64,000 bases of DNA from Firmicutes bacterium ADurb.Bin182. GTDB taxonomy: Bacteria > Bacillota > Clostridia > Christensenellales > CAG-138. The position numbers were made by a program, and so were the translations under genes. The stretch is from NCBI GenBank assembly GCA_002070205.1, contig MWCU01000087.1, positions 1 through 64,000 on the forward strand. Reading direction: 5' to 3'. The notes beneath the pieces are model-generated. The model was not told where the DNA came from. It searched no databases and saw only the letters and a program-made list of their open reading frames with translations. This document shows positions 7,197 to 15,602 of this stretch, piece by piece (positions within the stretch are counted from its first letter, which is position 1; each line of letters opens with the position of its first letter).

Positions 7197-7754
7197 TCAG
7201 ACACGTTCCATATATTCGCCGGTGCGGGTGTCCACCCTGATCCTGTCGCCCTGATTTACAAAGAGCGGCACATTTATCTTATATCCGGTCTGAAGCGTTG
7301 CGGGCTTTGTGGTGCCGGTTGCGGTATCGCCCTTGAAGCCGGGTTCCGTTTCGGTTATCTCGAGTTCAACGAAATTGGGAGGTTCAACCGAAAACGCATT
7401 TCCTTTAAAGAAGCGGATATTTACATGCATATTCTCCACGATAAAATTGATCGCGTCCTCGACCTGCTCATAATTGAGCGGGAGCTGCTCAAATGTTTCA
7501 ACATCCATAAAATAATACAGTTCCCCGTCGGTATAGAGGTATTCCATTTCTTTGTTTTCGATGTGAGCTTTCGGATACTTATCGGTCGGGCTGAAAGTCC
7601 GCTCAAGCACCGCGCCCGTAACGACGTTCTTTAATCTGGTCCTTACAAACGCCGCGCCTTTCCCGGGTTTTACATGCTGAAAATCAGCGATGGACCAGAC
7701 CTGCCCGTCGATCTCTACGGTTACGCCTTTTCTGAAATCCCCTGCCATAATCAT
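7197..7754 (-). CDS. efp: Elongation factor P
   Basis: 185 residues, full length. Relieves ribosome stalling at polyproline. Three beta-barrel domains: KOW-like N-domain with the tip loop [10 protein letters not shown] (Lys32 at the position modified in other bacteria), central [14 protein letters not shown], and C-terminal [35 protein letters not shown] lies 10 bases before the ATG at 7754; an alternative ATG two codons in (MAGDF) is possible. No EF-P modification enzyme is seen nearby. Downstream of aminopeptidase P, the arrangement also seen in Bacillus (yqhT-efp). Confidence 0.97.
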   Translation of the reverse strand: MIMAGDFRKGVTVEIDGQVWSIADFQHVKPGKGAAFVRTRLKNVVTGAVLERTFSPTDKYPKAHIENKEMEYLYTDGELYYFMDVETFEQLPLNYEQVEDAINFIVENMHVNIRFFKGNAFSVEPPNFVELEITETEPGFKGDTATGTTKPATLQTGYKINVPLFVNQGDRIRVDTRTGEYMERV

Positions 7755-7796
7755 ATGTTCGTTTCCTCCAAATAAAATTTAATCATTGATCGGGTT

Positions 7797-8867
7797 TCAT
7801 TCTATGATCAAAAGCTCTTTTGAAGCGGTAACGGGATTGATATGACCGTCCTCGGTTACGATGCAGCAATCCTCAATCCTGACGCCGCCCAGCCCTTCGA
7901 TATATATGCCCGGCTCAACAGTTACGGTCATTCCCGGTTTTAAAACCTCTTCCGATCTGGAGCTTGCCGCCGGGCCCTCATGAACTTCCAAACCGAATCC
8001 GTGCCCGAGGCTGTGCCCGAAGCATTCCCCGTAGCCGAACGACGCTATATAGTCTCTTGCCGCCGCGTCCAGCGCCTTGCAGCTGATTCCGGGTTTCAGC
8101 GCGTCCAAAGCGATCGACTGCGCTTCGTATACTATTCTGTAAATCTCGCACAGCTTCTTTGAAGGCTCTCCTATCGCGACCGTTCTTGTCATATCGGAAC
8201 AATAACCGTTCAGCTTGCTTCCGAAATCCATCACAACAAGATCGCCGTAAGCAAGCTTCCTCAGCCCGGGGACGGCATGGCACAATGCGCCGTTTTCGCC
8301 CGAGGCCACTATGATGTCGAACGCGATATCATCGGCTCCGCCATTTTTTATCCGATATTCAAGTTCGACCGCGACCTCCTTTTCGGTCATTCCGGGCTTC
8401 ATTCTGCCAAGGATATCCAAAAAGGCGTCGTCGGATATATTCTGAGCTTTTACAATGTTTTCTATTTCATCTGCAGATTTTATCAGCCTTATTTCAGCGA
8501 GCATTTCCGACGCGGGAACAAATTCACATGGGAAGCACTTCCATTCTTCAAACCGGCCGACGCTTACCGTCTGTTCCTCAAAGCCAACGCGCTTTAATCC
8601 CAGCGCTTTTATTTCATCGGCAAGCGCTTCGATCTCGCGGCTCTTTTGTACCTCGCGGACATCAAAGAAATTTTCGGATTGAATCTTTGCTTGAATAGTG
8701 TAACGAAAATCAGTAAACAGTATCCTTTTTTCACCGGTTATCAGAAGAGTTACGTTATCCCCGGTAAATCCGCTGAAATATCTCGCATTGATCATAGATG
8801 TGACCAACATTGCGTCCAGGCCTTTTTTGTTTATATGTTCCGTAAGCTTTTCCCAGCGTTTTCTCAT
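7797..8867 (-). CDS. Xaa-Pro aminopeptidase (M24 family)
   Basis: 356 residues. Removes N-terminal residues preceding proline. Creatinase-like N-domain ([12 protein letters not shown]) and pita-bread catalytic domain with metal ligands: [16 protein letters not shown] (two Asp), [15 protein letters not shown] (His), [18 protein letters not shown] (two Glu). The coupling to efp is common, pairing proline-peptide processing with translation of proline-rich proteins. Cytoplasmic. Start ATG at 8867 follows GGGGAGCGGATAA. Confidence 0.92.
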   Translation of the reverse strand: MRKRWEKLTEHINKKGLDAMLVTSMINARYFSGFTGDNVTLLITGEKRILFTDFRYTIQAKIQSENFFDVREVQKSREIEALADEIKALGLKRVGFEEQTVSVGRFEEWKCFPCEFVPASEMLAEIRLIKSADEIENIVKAQNISDDAFLDILGRMKPGMTEKEVAVELEYRIKNGGADDIAFDIIVASGENGALCHAVPGLRKLAYGDLVVMDFGSKLNGYCSDMTRTVAIGEPSKKLCEIYRIVYEAQSIALDALKPGISCKALDAAARDYIASFGYGECFGHSLGHGFGLEVHEGPAASSRSEEVLKPGMTVTVEPGIYIEGLGGVRIEDCCIVTEDGHINPVTASKELLIIE

Positions 8868-8910
8868 TTATCCGCTCCCCGTTCTTTCTGCGCCTAAGCA
8901 ATTCTTAAAG

Positions 8911-8940
8911 ATTTTACCACATTTATGCTTCAGTCAACAA
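8911..8940 (-). promoter_or_regulatory. Candidate SigA promoter for aminopeptidase-efp
   Basis: Reverse strand: TTGTTG (8935-8940), 18 bases, TAAAAT (8911-8916). An overlapping TTGACT (8932-8937) is a better -35 but is only 15 bases away. Lies over the last codons of the upstream endonuclease IV-like gene. Confidence 0.4.
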
Positions 8941-9808
8941 TAGAATTTTGCTCCTTATGAAAACTGCGATACATCTCCATCATCGACACCGCGTCTTCGG
9001 CCATCGTTCCCTTGGATTCGCAAATAACGACAGGACTCATTTTGCGCTCGAACAGGAGCTCGGCGAGCGGCAAAAATTCCGGCCCGTATTGCACATCGCA
9101 AAGCCTGTGGTGCATTTTCTCTCCGCCGGCCGTAAATTCGACACGGCTGAAATGAATATGCATGTTGCTTGTCCTGTATTCGCCCAGACGATTCAAAAGA
9201 TAGTCGAATATCTCTATAAAGTCCCGCTTTCCTTTTATGCAGCCTTTTCCCCTGCAATGCAGATGGGCGAAGTCAACAGCAGGCAGCAGCCTTTCATCGA
9301 CCGCGCAAAGCTCGGCCACTTCCTCAAGATTGCCCAGCTGGTTGAGCTTTCCCGTTGTTTCGGGGCACAGAACTATATCCCGGTATCCGTTCTCGTCGAT
9401 GATGCCTATTATCTCCTTCAAAAACCGTTCCGCCGCGGCAAGATTGAATTCCCTCGTATTCTTGGATGCTGAACCGGGATGAAAAACCGCGCGCACTGCT
9501 CCCATTGCCTTTGCGGCTTTAAGGGATTCCAAAAAATAAACGATGTTCCTTTCACGCTTGTCCGGCTCTTCGGCAGCCAGATTGATATAATACGGCAGAT
9601 GAACGCTCAGCTGAACGTCATAAAACTTCGCCTCTTTCCCGATAAGCGACGCCTTCTCTTCGCCGAGCCGCACGCCGCGCCCGAAAGAATATTCGTAAGC
9701 ATCAAGTCCGAGAGAATGCAGCCATTTCGGGGCCTGCAGAGACGATTTATACCCCCGTTCATAAAAAAGATCGCTGTTGCCCGAAGGCCCGAACCTTATA
9801 TGCGTCAT
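8930..9808 (-). CDS. Endonuclease IV-like TIM-barrel protein
   Basis: 292 residues. AP_endonuc_2/xylose-isomerase-like TIM barrel resembling deoxyribonuclease IV: IRFGPSGNSDLFYERGYKS, LSVHLPYYINLA (His), VFHPGSA (His), LCPETTGKLNQLG (Glu), AVDFAHLHCRG (Asp, His), IHFSRVEFTAGGEK (His), VICESKG (Glu); these are the positions of the tri-zinc ligands in Nfo. Nfo repairs abasic sites; whether this member cleaves DNA is unproven. It starts 13 bases after the sigK stop with its own GGGGAAAT site, so it is likely expressed with sigK in the mother cell. Confidence 0.8.
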   Translation of the reverse strand: MTHIRFGPSGNSDLFYERGYKSSLQAPKWLHSLGLDAYEYSFGRGVRLGEEKASLIGKEAKFYDVQLSVHLPYYINLAAEEPDKRERNIVYFLESLKAAKAMGAVRAVFHPGSASKNTREFNLAAAERFLKEIIGIIDENGYRDIVLCPETTGKLNQLGNLEEVAELCAVDERLLPAVDFAHLHCRGKGCIKGKRDFIEIFDYLLNRLGEYRTSNMHIHFSRVEFTAGGEKMHHRLCDVQYGPEFLPLAELLFERKMSPVVICESKGTMAEDAVSMMEMYRSFHKEQNSIVD

Positions 9809-9820
9809 ATTTCCCCGCTG

Positions 9821-10507
9821 TCAGTTTTTATGAAAGGCATTATTAAGCTTTTGAAGCGCCTTCTTTTCTATTCTGGATACATACGAGCGCGATATTCCGA
9901 GCATAGCGGCGATTTCCCTTTGAGGCATGGGGAAATTCCCCGTGAGGCCGTAGCGCAGCTCTATAACCGTTCTTTCGCGCCACGTAAGTATTTTTGTGAT
10001 CATCCGCCTCAATTGTTCCGAGGCGATCCTCACCTCAACGTCGTATTGCACCTGATTCGGGTCGGTGCCCAATACGTCCACGAGGGATATCTCGTTTCCG
10101 TCCCTGTCCGACCCTATGGCATCGTTTATCGAAACTTCCCCCGCCCGGCGCTTCTCGCTTCTCAGCGACATCAAAACTTCGTTTTCGATGCACTTTGCGG
10201 CGTACGTTGCGAGAGCGGTCGATTTATTCGAGTTAAAGGTCGAAACGGCTTTGATGAGACCGATGGTACCTATCGATATGATATCATCGTTGTCCACGCC
10301 GGAAGAAGCGTACTTTTTTGCGATATGTGCGACCAGCCTTAAATTATGCTCGATAAGCTTTGAGCGCGCTTCCTCGCTTCCGTTCGCATAAAGCTGTAAA
10401 TACTCTTTTTCCTGTTCGGGAGTCAGCGGTTCGGGGAACGATGTTCCGGAGTTAACGTATGCCGCAAAGAAAAAAAGATCCTTGAGATAGGCAAGCAACT
10501 CGAACAT
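9821..10507 (-). CDS. sigK: RNA polymerase sporulation sigma factor SigK
   Basis: 228 residues. Late mother-cell sigma factor. N-terminal hydrophobic stretch FELLAYLKDLFFFAAYVNSG before FPEPLTPEQEKEYL looks like the pro-sequence removed by SpoIVFB in Bacillus pro-SigK. Core: LIEHNLRLVAHIAKKYASSG, ISIGTIGLIKAVSTFN, LATYAAKCIENEVLMSLR, and the C-terminal HTH LGISRSYVSRIEKKALQKL, a better fit to SigK than SigE. The coding frame is continuous, with no skin-type insertion. The ribosome-binding site is buried in the inverted repeat at 10508-10538. Just upstream on the same strand CATAAGCT (10538-10545) resembles a SigE/SigK -10, without a clear -35. Confidence 0.93.
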   Translation of the reverse strand: MFELLAYLKDLFFFAAYVNSGTSFPEPLTPEQEKEYLQLYANGSEEARSKLIEHNLRLVAHIAKKYASSGVDNDDIISIGTIGLIKAVSTFNSNKSTALATYAAKCIENEVLMSLRSEKRRAGEVSINDAIGSDRDGNEISLVDVLGTDPNQVQYDVEVRIASEQLRRMITKILTWRERTVIELRYGLTGNFPMPQREIAAMLGISRSYVSRIEKKALQKLNNAFHKN

Positions 10508-10538
10508 TGATACACCTCCAGCAGGGTCAGGTGTATCA
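10508..10538 (-). promoter_or_regulatory. Inverted repeat covering the sigK ribosome-binding site
   Basis: On the reverse strand TGATACACCT, an 11-base loop, then AGGTGTATCA, a perfect 10-bp repeat. The second arm contains the AGGT part of the GGAGGT Shine-Dalgarno and ends on the base before the ATG of sigK. As RNA it would hide the ribosome-binding site; as DNA it would be a symmetric operator. If the CATAAGCT at 10538-10545 is the -10, transcription would begin inside the first arm and only the operator model would hold. Confidence 0.75.
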
Positions 10539-10648
10539 GCTTATGCGAAAAAGAACCAAAACTTTACAAGCTTTTCCTCAATACGCCGCCAAACCATAAA
10601 TTTCAAAAATACTTCGTATCTTCCGCTTTATTTATATCCCGCATATTA

Positions 10649-11809
10649 TCACCGCCAGCCGGGGCTGTATTGCGCGACGTTTTCGTTGTGCTCCTCCAGC
10701 GTTTTTGCGAATGCCAGCTCGCCCGTTTCGGTATCCTTTAAGCAAAAATACAAGTACTCCTGCTTGATGAATTCTTCATCCGGGTATAAAGCGGCCTCGA
10801 TAGCCGTTTTTCCGGGGTTCGAAATGGGCCCGAGCGGCAGCCCGGGGTGGATACGGGTATTGTATAAAGAAGGATTGTTGATCTGCTCCTCGGTAAACAA
10901 CAATGTGTTGGTCTTGTAGATATATTGAAGCGGAGCATCGGACCCGAGCGGTTCGCCTCTCTTGAGCCGGTTATGAAAAACCGCGGAAACTTTTTTAAAG
11001 TCGGCTGTTTTTGCTTCCCTTTCTATCATCGAGGCAAGGGATACGACGTCGTCTATGCTGAGGCCCAATTCCTGCGCCCGCATGATATATTCGTCCGTAA
11101 ATATCTCAAAAAAGCGTAAAAGCATTTTGTTTATTATGGTTCTCGCGTTTGCGTCCTCAAAAACCATGTACGTATCCGGGAAAAGATATCCTTCGAGCTT
11201 AAAGCTGCGTTTTTCATCGGGATTGACCGGGATGTCCTTGATGAAGTCATACTCAAATCCCTCAGCGTTCCTGCACAACTCGAAGAAATCGTCCGGGTCC
11301 TTCAAGAGGCCTTCCTGCGATAAAACCCTTGCGATGTCCTCTACGGTCTGCCCTTCTTTGATCGTAAACTTAACCGAAGCTTTGGGCGGATTGCCCTTGC
11401 ATATCTCTTCCACCATTTGAGGTATGTCCATGTTTTTGGACAAAATATAAGTGCCCGCTTTCAGCTTATTTGCTTTGCCCGCAAAATCGCAGTATATTTT
11501 GAATACGGCCTTATTGGAAATAAGCCCTTCTTTTCCTTCCCCGCAGGCTTCATAAAGCGTTTTAGCAACGTCCGAAGCGCCGTCTCCTTTGTCAACCACA
11601 ACAACAATAGGAGTCGCATCGTTAACATCGACCGGATTGATGTACTCATCCAATAAATAGTCTATCCCGAACCACACGCAAAACAAGGCCAACGCCAAAC
11701 TCAGCAGAATAACCACGAAAGGCCTAATCAGCCTCCAGGCTCTTCCTTTGCCCGAGCGCGTACCGATAAAGTCGTCATGAAGTATATTATCACCGTCGTG
11801 CTTGTTCAT
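10649..11809 (-). CDS. mltG: Endolytic murein transglycosylase MltG
   Basis: 386 residues from ATG at 11809 (TGAGGAGAAA just before it; an in-frame TTG at 11824 overlaps that site and is rejected). Inner-membrane protein with a single N-terminal helix (FVVILLSLALALFCVWFGI), LysM-like FTIKEGQTVEDIARVLSQEG, and the YceG catalytic domain: LEGYLFPDTY, ASMIEREA (catalytic Glu region), LYNTRIHPGLPLGPISNPG. Cleaves nascent glycan strands and so sets their length. Last gene of the rnj-ylbF-mltG unit. Confidence 0.94.
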   Translation of the reverse strand: MNKHDGDNILHDDFIGTRSGKGRAWRLIRPFVVILLSLALALFCVWFGIDYLLDEYINPVDVNDATPIVVVVDKGDGASDVAKTLYEACGEGKEGLISNKAVFKIYCDFAGKANKLKAGTYILSKNMDIPQMVEEICKGNPPKASVKFTIKEGQTVEDIARVLSQEGLLKDPDDFFELCRNAEGFEYDFIKDIPVNPDEKRSFKLEGYLFPDTYMVFEDANARTIINKMLLRFFEIFTDEYIMRAQELGLSIDDVVSLASMIEREAKTADFKKVSAVFHNRLKRGEPLGSDAPLQYIYKTNTLLFTEEQINNPSLYNTRIHPGLPLGPISNPGKTAIEAALYPDEEFIKQEYLYFCLKDTETGELAFAKTLEEHNENVAQYSPGWR

Positions 11810-11820
11810 TTTCTCCTCAA

Positions 11821-12162
11821 TCAAGTCTCAAGTGCGCTCAAATCGATGTCGACAGCGGACGCGAGTATTTTATATACGTCCGAAAGAATCCTGTTGAGCC
11901 TGTATTCGCTTATAAGATATCTGGACGCGTTGCCGTCAAATTGCAGTATCTCGCCGACTTTTTTCAGCCGCTCAAGAGAAGGCTCGTCTTTTACGCCTGT
12001 TACCGCCGCTGCCTGCACTTTCATTTGAAGCTGGTGGTACTCGTTTATCAAAGCGCGGGTGGTCTCGTTTTCCATAGCCAGCTCACGCGCGCTCTTGAAT
12101 TCCTTGTACTCATCCGAGCTTTGGAGAAGCCGTGAAAGCTCGCGGGCCTTATCGTAGATCAT
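11821..12162 (-). CDS. YlbF/YmcA family regulator
   Basis: 113 residues from ATG at 12162 (MIYDKARELSRLLQ), the usual N-terminus of the family; ATG at 12186 is an alternative that would overlap rnj. Com_YlbF-type helical protein: ARELSRLLQSSDEYKEFK, then a long helical hairpin. In Bacillus YlbF with YmcA and YaaT steers RNase Y and phosphorelay activity. Here the gene sits between RNase J and MltG in one leftward unit, which fits a link to RNA decay, but the exact partner is unknown. Confidence 0.85.
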   Translation of the reverse strand: MIYDKARELSRLLQSSDEYKEFKSARELAMENETTRALINEYHQLQMKVQAAAVTGVKDEPSLERLKKVGEILQFDGNASRYLISEYRLNRILSDVYKILASAVDIDLSALET

Positions 12163-12182
12163 GCCTTGTTTCCCTTCATGCT

Positions 12183-13835
12183 TCACACTTCCACAATGAT
12201 CGGAAGGATCATAGGCGTGCGCTTGGTTTTATTGTACAAATAAGTTTTAAGGGTGCTTTTTATGTTGTTTTTATGGGAAGCCCACTCCGATTTTTGACTG
12301 TTTTCAAATTTATGAGCTTGCTCCCTGATAAGCTCAACGGCTTCGTTCATGAGTTCGTCCGAATCCCTGACATACACGAAGCCCCGCGAAAGTATTTCGG
12401 GTTCCGCGAGCAGTTTGCCCGTATGCTTTTCAAGAGCGATGATAACGGCAAACAACCCGTCCTGTGAAAGAAGCCGCCTGTCCCTAAGGACGGCATTGCC
12501 GATATCGCCTATTCCGAGCCCGTCGACCATAATGCTTCCGGATTGCACTGTGCCGTTGATTTTGGCGTCCTTCTTAGTAAATTCGATCACGTTCCCCGTT
12601 TCCGCAACGAAAATATTCTCGGGCTTCACGCCCATTTCCTCGGCAAGCCTCGCATGCTGATACAGGTGCCTGTATTCGCCGTGGACGGGAATAAAATACT
12701 TGGGTTTTGTTATCGTAAACATGAGCCGCAGCTCTTCCCTGCATGCATGTCCGGATACATGGACATCCGCCATAGAGTCGTAAACGACCATCGCGCCTTT
12801 TTGAAAAAGCTGGTTTATAACGCGGGCAACGCCTTTTTCATTTCCGGGTATTGCGGTCGCGGATATTATCACCATATCTCCCTTTCCGATATTCAGCTTA
12901 TGAGTGGAATTTGCCATGCGATATAAACCGCTCATAGGCTCTCCCTGACTGCCGGTGGTAATAACGCATACCTTATCGTCGTCATAGAACTTCAATTTTT
13001 CCACGTCGACGATTTTCTCGTCGGGGATATTCAAATAGCCCATATCCCTTGCCATCTTTGCGATATTCAGCATGCTGCGCCCCTGGAAGCATATGATCCT
13101 CCCGAAAGACACGGCCACATCGGCTATCTGCTGGATCCGGTATATATTGGAGGCAAAGGATGAAACGATGACCCTGCCCTTTGCCATATCGAAATAATGC
13201 TCAAAGGTTTTCCCGATCTCGCGCTCGGATTGCGTCGTTCCGGGACGCTCCACGTTTGTGCTGTCCGACATGAGCAGCAAGACGCCCTTCGAGCCGTAAC
13301 CGGCTATGCGCGCTATATCGATAGGCTCGCCGTCGATAGGTGTATAATCGACCTTGAAATCGCCTGTGTGGATGATCGTACCGACAGGCGTATTGATTGC
13401 CAAAGCAACAGCCCCCGCAATCGAGTGACTGGTTTTGATGAACTCTACGGAAAAGCAGCCGAGACGTATCGTGTCGCCGGGGCTGACTGATATCAGTTCC
13501 GCTTCCTTTACGTCGTTTTCTTCCAGCTTGTGCTTTATAAGCCCGATCGTAAGGCGCGTGCCGTATACGGGGACATTGAACTTCTTTAACGCGAAAGGCA
13601 GAGCCCCGATGTGATCCTCATGCCCGTGAGTTATCAAAAATCCCCTCAACCTTTCCGCGTTCTTTTCAAGATACGTCATATCGGGAATCACAAGGTCTAT
13701 TCCGAGCATCTCCTCATCGGGAAATGTGAGTCCGCAATCTATAACAACGATATCGTTTCCGTATTCCAAAACGGTAAGGTTTTTTCCTATTTCCCCCATG
13801 CCGCCGAGCGGTATGACTTTCAGTGTGGCTGCCAA
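12183..13835 (-). CDS. rnj: Ribonuclease J
   Basis: 550 residues. Metallo-beta-lactamase/beta-CASP nuclease with 5'-3' exonuclease and endonuclease activity on RNA. Motifs: LGGMGEIGKN near the start, ITHGHEDHIGA (metal ligands), KTSHSI, HTGDFKVD, SDSTNVERPG (CASP), TTGSQGEP, VHVSGHA and PVHGEYRH. Start is TTG at 13835 (MAATLKVIPLGG), with AAGGA six bases upstream; the frame opens earlier at a GTG (13853) that lacks a site. Preceded by a good promoter; followed by ylbF after 20 bases. Confidence 0.95.
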   Translation of the reverse strand: MAATLKVIPLGGMGEIGKNLTVLEYGNDIVVIDCGLTFPDEEMLGIDLVIPDMTYLEKNAERLRGFLITHGHEDHIGALPFALKKFNVPVYGTRLTIGLIKHKLEENDVKEAELISVSPGDTIRLGCFSVEFIKTSHSIAGAVALAINTPVGTIIHTGDFKVDYTPIDGEPIDIARIAGYGSKGVLLLMSDSTNVERPGTTQSEREIGKTFEHYFDMAKGRVIVSSFASNIYRIQQIADVAVSFGRIICFQGRSMLNIAKMARDMGYLNIPDEKIVDVEKLKFYDDDKVCVITTGSQGEPMSGLYRMANSTHKLNIGKGDMVIISATAIPGNEKGVARVINQLFQKGAMVVYDSMADVHVSGHACREELRLMFTITKPKYFIPVHGEYRHLYQHARLAEEMGVKPENIFVAETGNVIEFTKKDAKINGTVQSGSIMVDGLGIGDIGNAVLRDRRLLSQDGLFAVIIALEKHTGKLLAEPEILSRGFVYVRDSDELMNEAVELIREQAHKFENSQKSEWASHKNNIKSTLKTYLYNKTKRTPMILPIIVEV

Positions 13836-13867
13836 ATTCAATCCTTCTTTCACAAAACCATAATCTT

Positions 13868-13896
13868 ATTATACTATTACATTTTTTGAATAACAA
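13868..13896 (-). promoter_or_regulatory. SigA promoter for rnj-ylbF-mltG
   Basis: Reverse strand TTGTTA (13891-13896), 17-base spacer, TATAAT (13868-13873), about 35 bases before the TTG start. Confidence 0.7.
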
Positions 13897-13970
13897 GTTA
13901 TACTCACAGCCGTCGCTAAGCTCTATTATGAACATATTCGTAACATTACTTTCATTCGCGGCTGCGCGTA

Positions 13971-14000
13971 TTGCGGCAAAGCCTGTAAATGGTTTATAAT
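13971..14000 (+). promoter_or_regulatory. SigA promoter for the first VanW gene
   Basis: TTGCGG (13971-13976), 18-base spacer, TATAAT (13995-14000), 35 bases before the ATG at 14036. Confidence 0.6.
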
Positions 14001-14035
14001 AATACGAGTCATTTCTTGTTGCGGAAGGAGCGGTA

Positions 14036-15565
14036 ATGGAAAACAGGTCTGTTTTAAGCAGCGGCCGCGCTCAAAGCGGCAATACAGCAAATAGAGCTGC
14101 CGGCGCAGAGCGGCGCAGGCGAAGATCAGGCCTTAACACTAATATTCTTAAAGCTGTTTTGGCCTTGCTTGCCGTATTGCTCGTTGCCGTCGGCATACTT
14201 GCAATTACCGTTCGCCCGGGCGAAGAGGAAATATCCGCCGTTATCGACAGCGGCACCTTCTTTGAAGGTATCAGCGTCAACGGAGTTGACATTTCAGGCA
14301 TGACGTTCGATCAAGCGTATGAAGCGCTTCTTCCCGGCGTGAACGATGAGATCGCCTCGGTCAATCTGTCCATAGTATACGGAAGCACTCGCTGGACTCT
14401 GACGTCCGCTGACCTTGATATGTCCTCAACATTGAACGAAGTCCTAAACGAAGCGCTGATGCTCGGGCGCAGCGGAACGCTTATAGAGAATTCGAATGTT
14501 AAAGCGCAGCTCAAGGAGCAGGGAAAGTCATTTGAAACAAAGCTCGTGCCGGACGATGCGAAAATACAAGGGTTGCTTGCCGGTATCTCTTCGAGCGTCA
14601 ATCAGGAACCTATAGAACCGTATGCGGTTCCCGACACGTCCGGCAACGAACCCGCGTTCAGGTTCATAGAAGGAACGGACGGGCATATTCTCGATATCGA
14701 AGTCGTAAAGACGCAAATCATACAAAGCCTTGAAATAAAAGAATATGACTGCACTATTCAGCCGGAGCTTAAGCTGGTCGCTCCGACGCGAACCATGGAC
14801 GAAGTGAAGAATAATACGAAGCTGATAGCCGAACCCTTTGTTACCTCTTATGAAGGCCGCACCCTCGGCGACAGTAAACGCGTACGCAATATCGAGAAAG
14901 CGAGCGATATACTGAACGGTTTAAAGCTCGAACCCGGCGAACAGGTTTCCTTTAACGAATATGTCGGTCCCCGCACGGAAAAAGGAGGATGGGCGCTTGC
15001 GCCGGGAATCGTCAACGGAAATACCTATGAGATGCAGGCAGGCGGAGGAATTTGCCAGGTTTCGACCACTCTGTACAACGCGCTGTTAAGATGCGGACCG
15101 GATATTGAGATAGTTGACCGCAAAAAGCACTCCTGGCCCTCATCCTACGTACCTGAAGGGCTGGATGCGACGGTGTCCACCGGGGGACCGGACCTCGTTT
15201 TCAAGAACAACACGCAGGCGCCGATATTCATTTTCACATACGCCGCCGACTATAAAATGACCGTTTACGTATACGGGGCGCCGCTGCCGGAGGGCGTCAC
15301 ATATGTCGCGCGGAGCGAAATCAAAGAGCGACCCGAGCCGCCCGAGCCCGAAATTATCGAAGAACCCTTATGGCCGACAGGATATTCCGAGAAAATTGTC
15401 AATGAACGCAAAGGCTGTATCGCTACGGCGTACCGCGACAAACTCGTCAACGGGGAGGTCGTCGAGACCGTTGAGCTTTACACGGACACATATCGCGCCA
15501 TCCGCGGCGTGACCAAAATCGGCACCGGCCCCGAAACGCTGCCGCCGCCTGTCAAAAAAGGATAA
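14036..15565 (+). CDS. VanW family cell-wall protein (membrane-anchored)
   Basis: 509 residues. Basic cytosolic N-terminus (AERRRRRSG), one membrane helix (about 39-58, AVLALLAVLLVAVGILAI), a putative peptidoglycan-binding YoaR-type region (GTFFEGISVNGVDISGMTFDQAYEAL and its repeat), then the VanW domain (about 265-400): RVRNIEKASDILNGLKLEPGEQVSFNEYVGPRTEKGGW, AGGGICQVSTTLYNAL, SWPSSYVPEGLDATV. A small beta domain ends the protein (ELYTDTYRAIRGVTKIG). VanW function is unknown; the family is linked to vancomycin-resistance clusters and the envelope of spore formers. Start follows GGAAGGAGCGGTA. A paralogue lies convergently at 15.6 kb. Confidence 0.9.
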   Translation: MENRSVLSSGRAQSGNTANRAAGAERRRRRSGLNTNILKAVLALLAVLLVAVGILAITVRPGEEEISAVIDSGTFFEGISVNGVDISGMTFDQAYEALLPGVNDEIASVNLSIVYGSTRWTLTSADLDMSSTLNEVLNEALMLGRSGTLIENSNVKAQLKEQGKSFETKLVPDDAKIQGLLAGISSSVNQEPIEPYAVPDTSGNEPAFRFIEGTDGHILDIEVVKTQIIQSLEIKEYDCTIQPELKLVAPTRTMDEVKNNTKLIAEPFVTSYEGRTLGDSKRVRNIEKASDILNGLKLEPGEQVSFNEYVGPRTEKGGWALAPGIVNGNTYEMQAGGGICQVSTTLYNALLRCGPDIEIVDRKKHSWPSSYVPEGLDATVSTGGPDLVFKNNTQAPIFIFTYAADYKMTVYVYGAPLPEGVTYVARSEIKERPEPPEPEIIEEPLWPTGYSEKIVNERKGCIATAYRDKLVNGEVVETVELYTDTYRAIRGVTKIGTGPETLPPPVKKG

Positions 15566-15571
15566 ATGAGC

Positions 15572-15597
15572 AAGCCGTGCCGGCAGGCACGGCTTTT
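15572..15597 (+). terminator. Terminator after the first VanW gene
   Basis: AGCCGTGCC, 4-base loop, GGCACGGCT followed by TTTAAATTT; 9-bp perfect stem just after the stop and before the convergent gene ends at 15603. Confidence 0.82.
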
Positions 15598-15602
15598 AAA
15601 TT

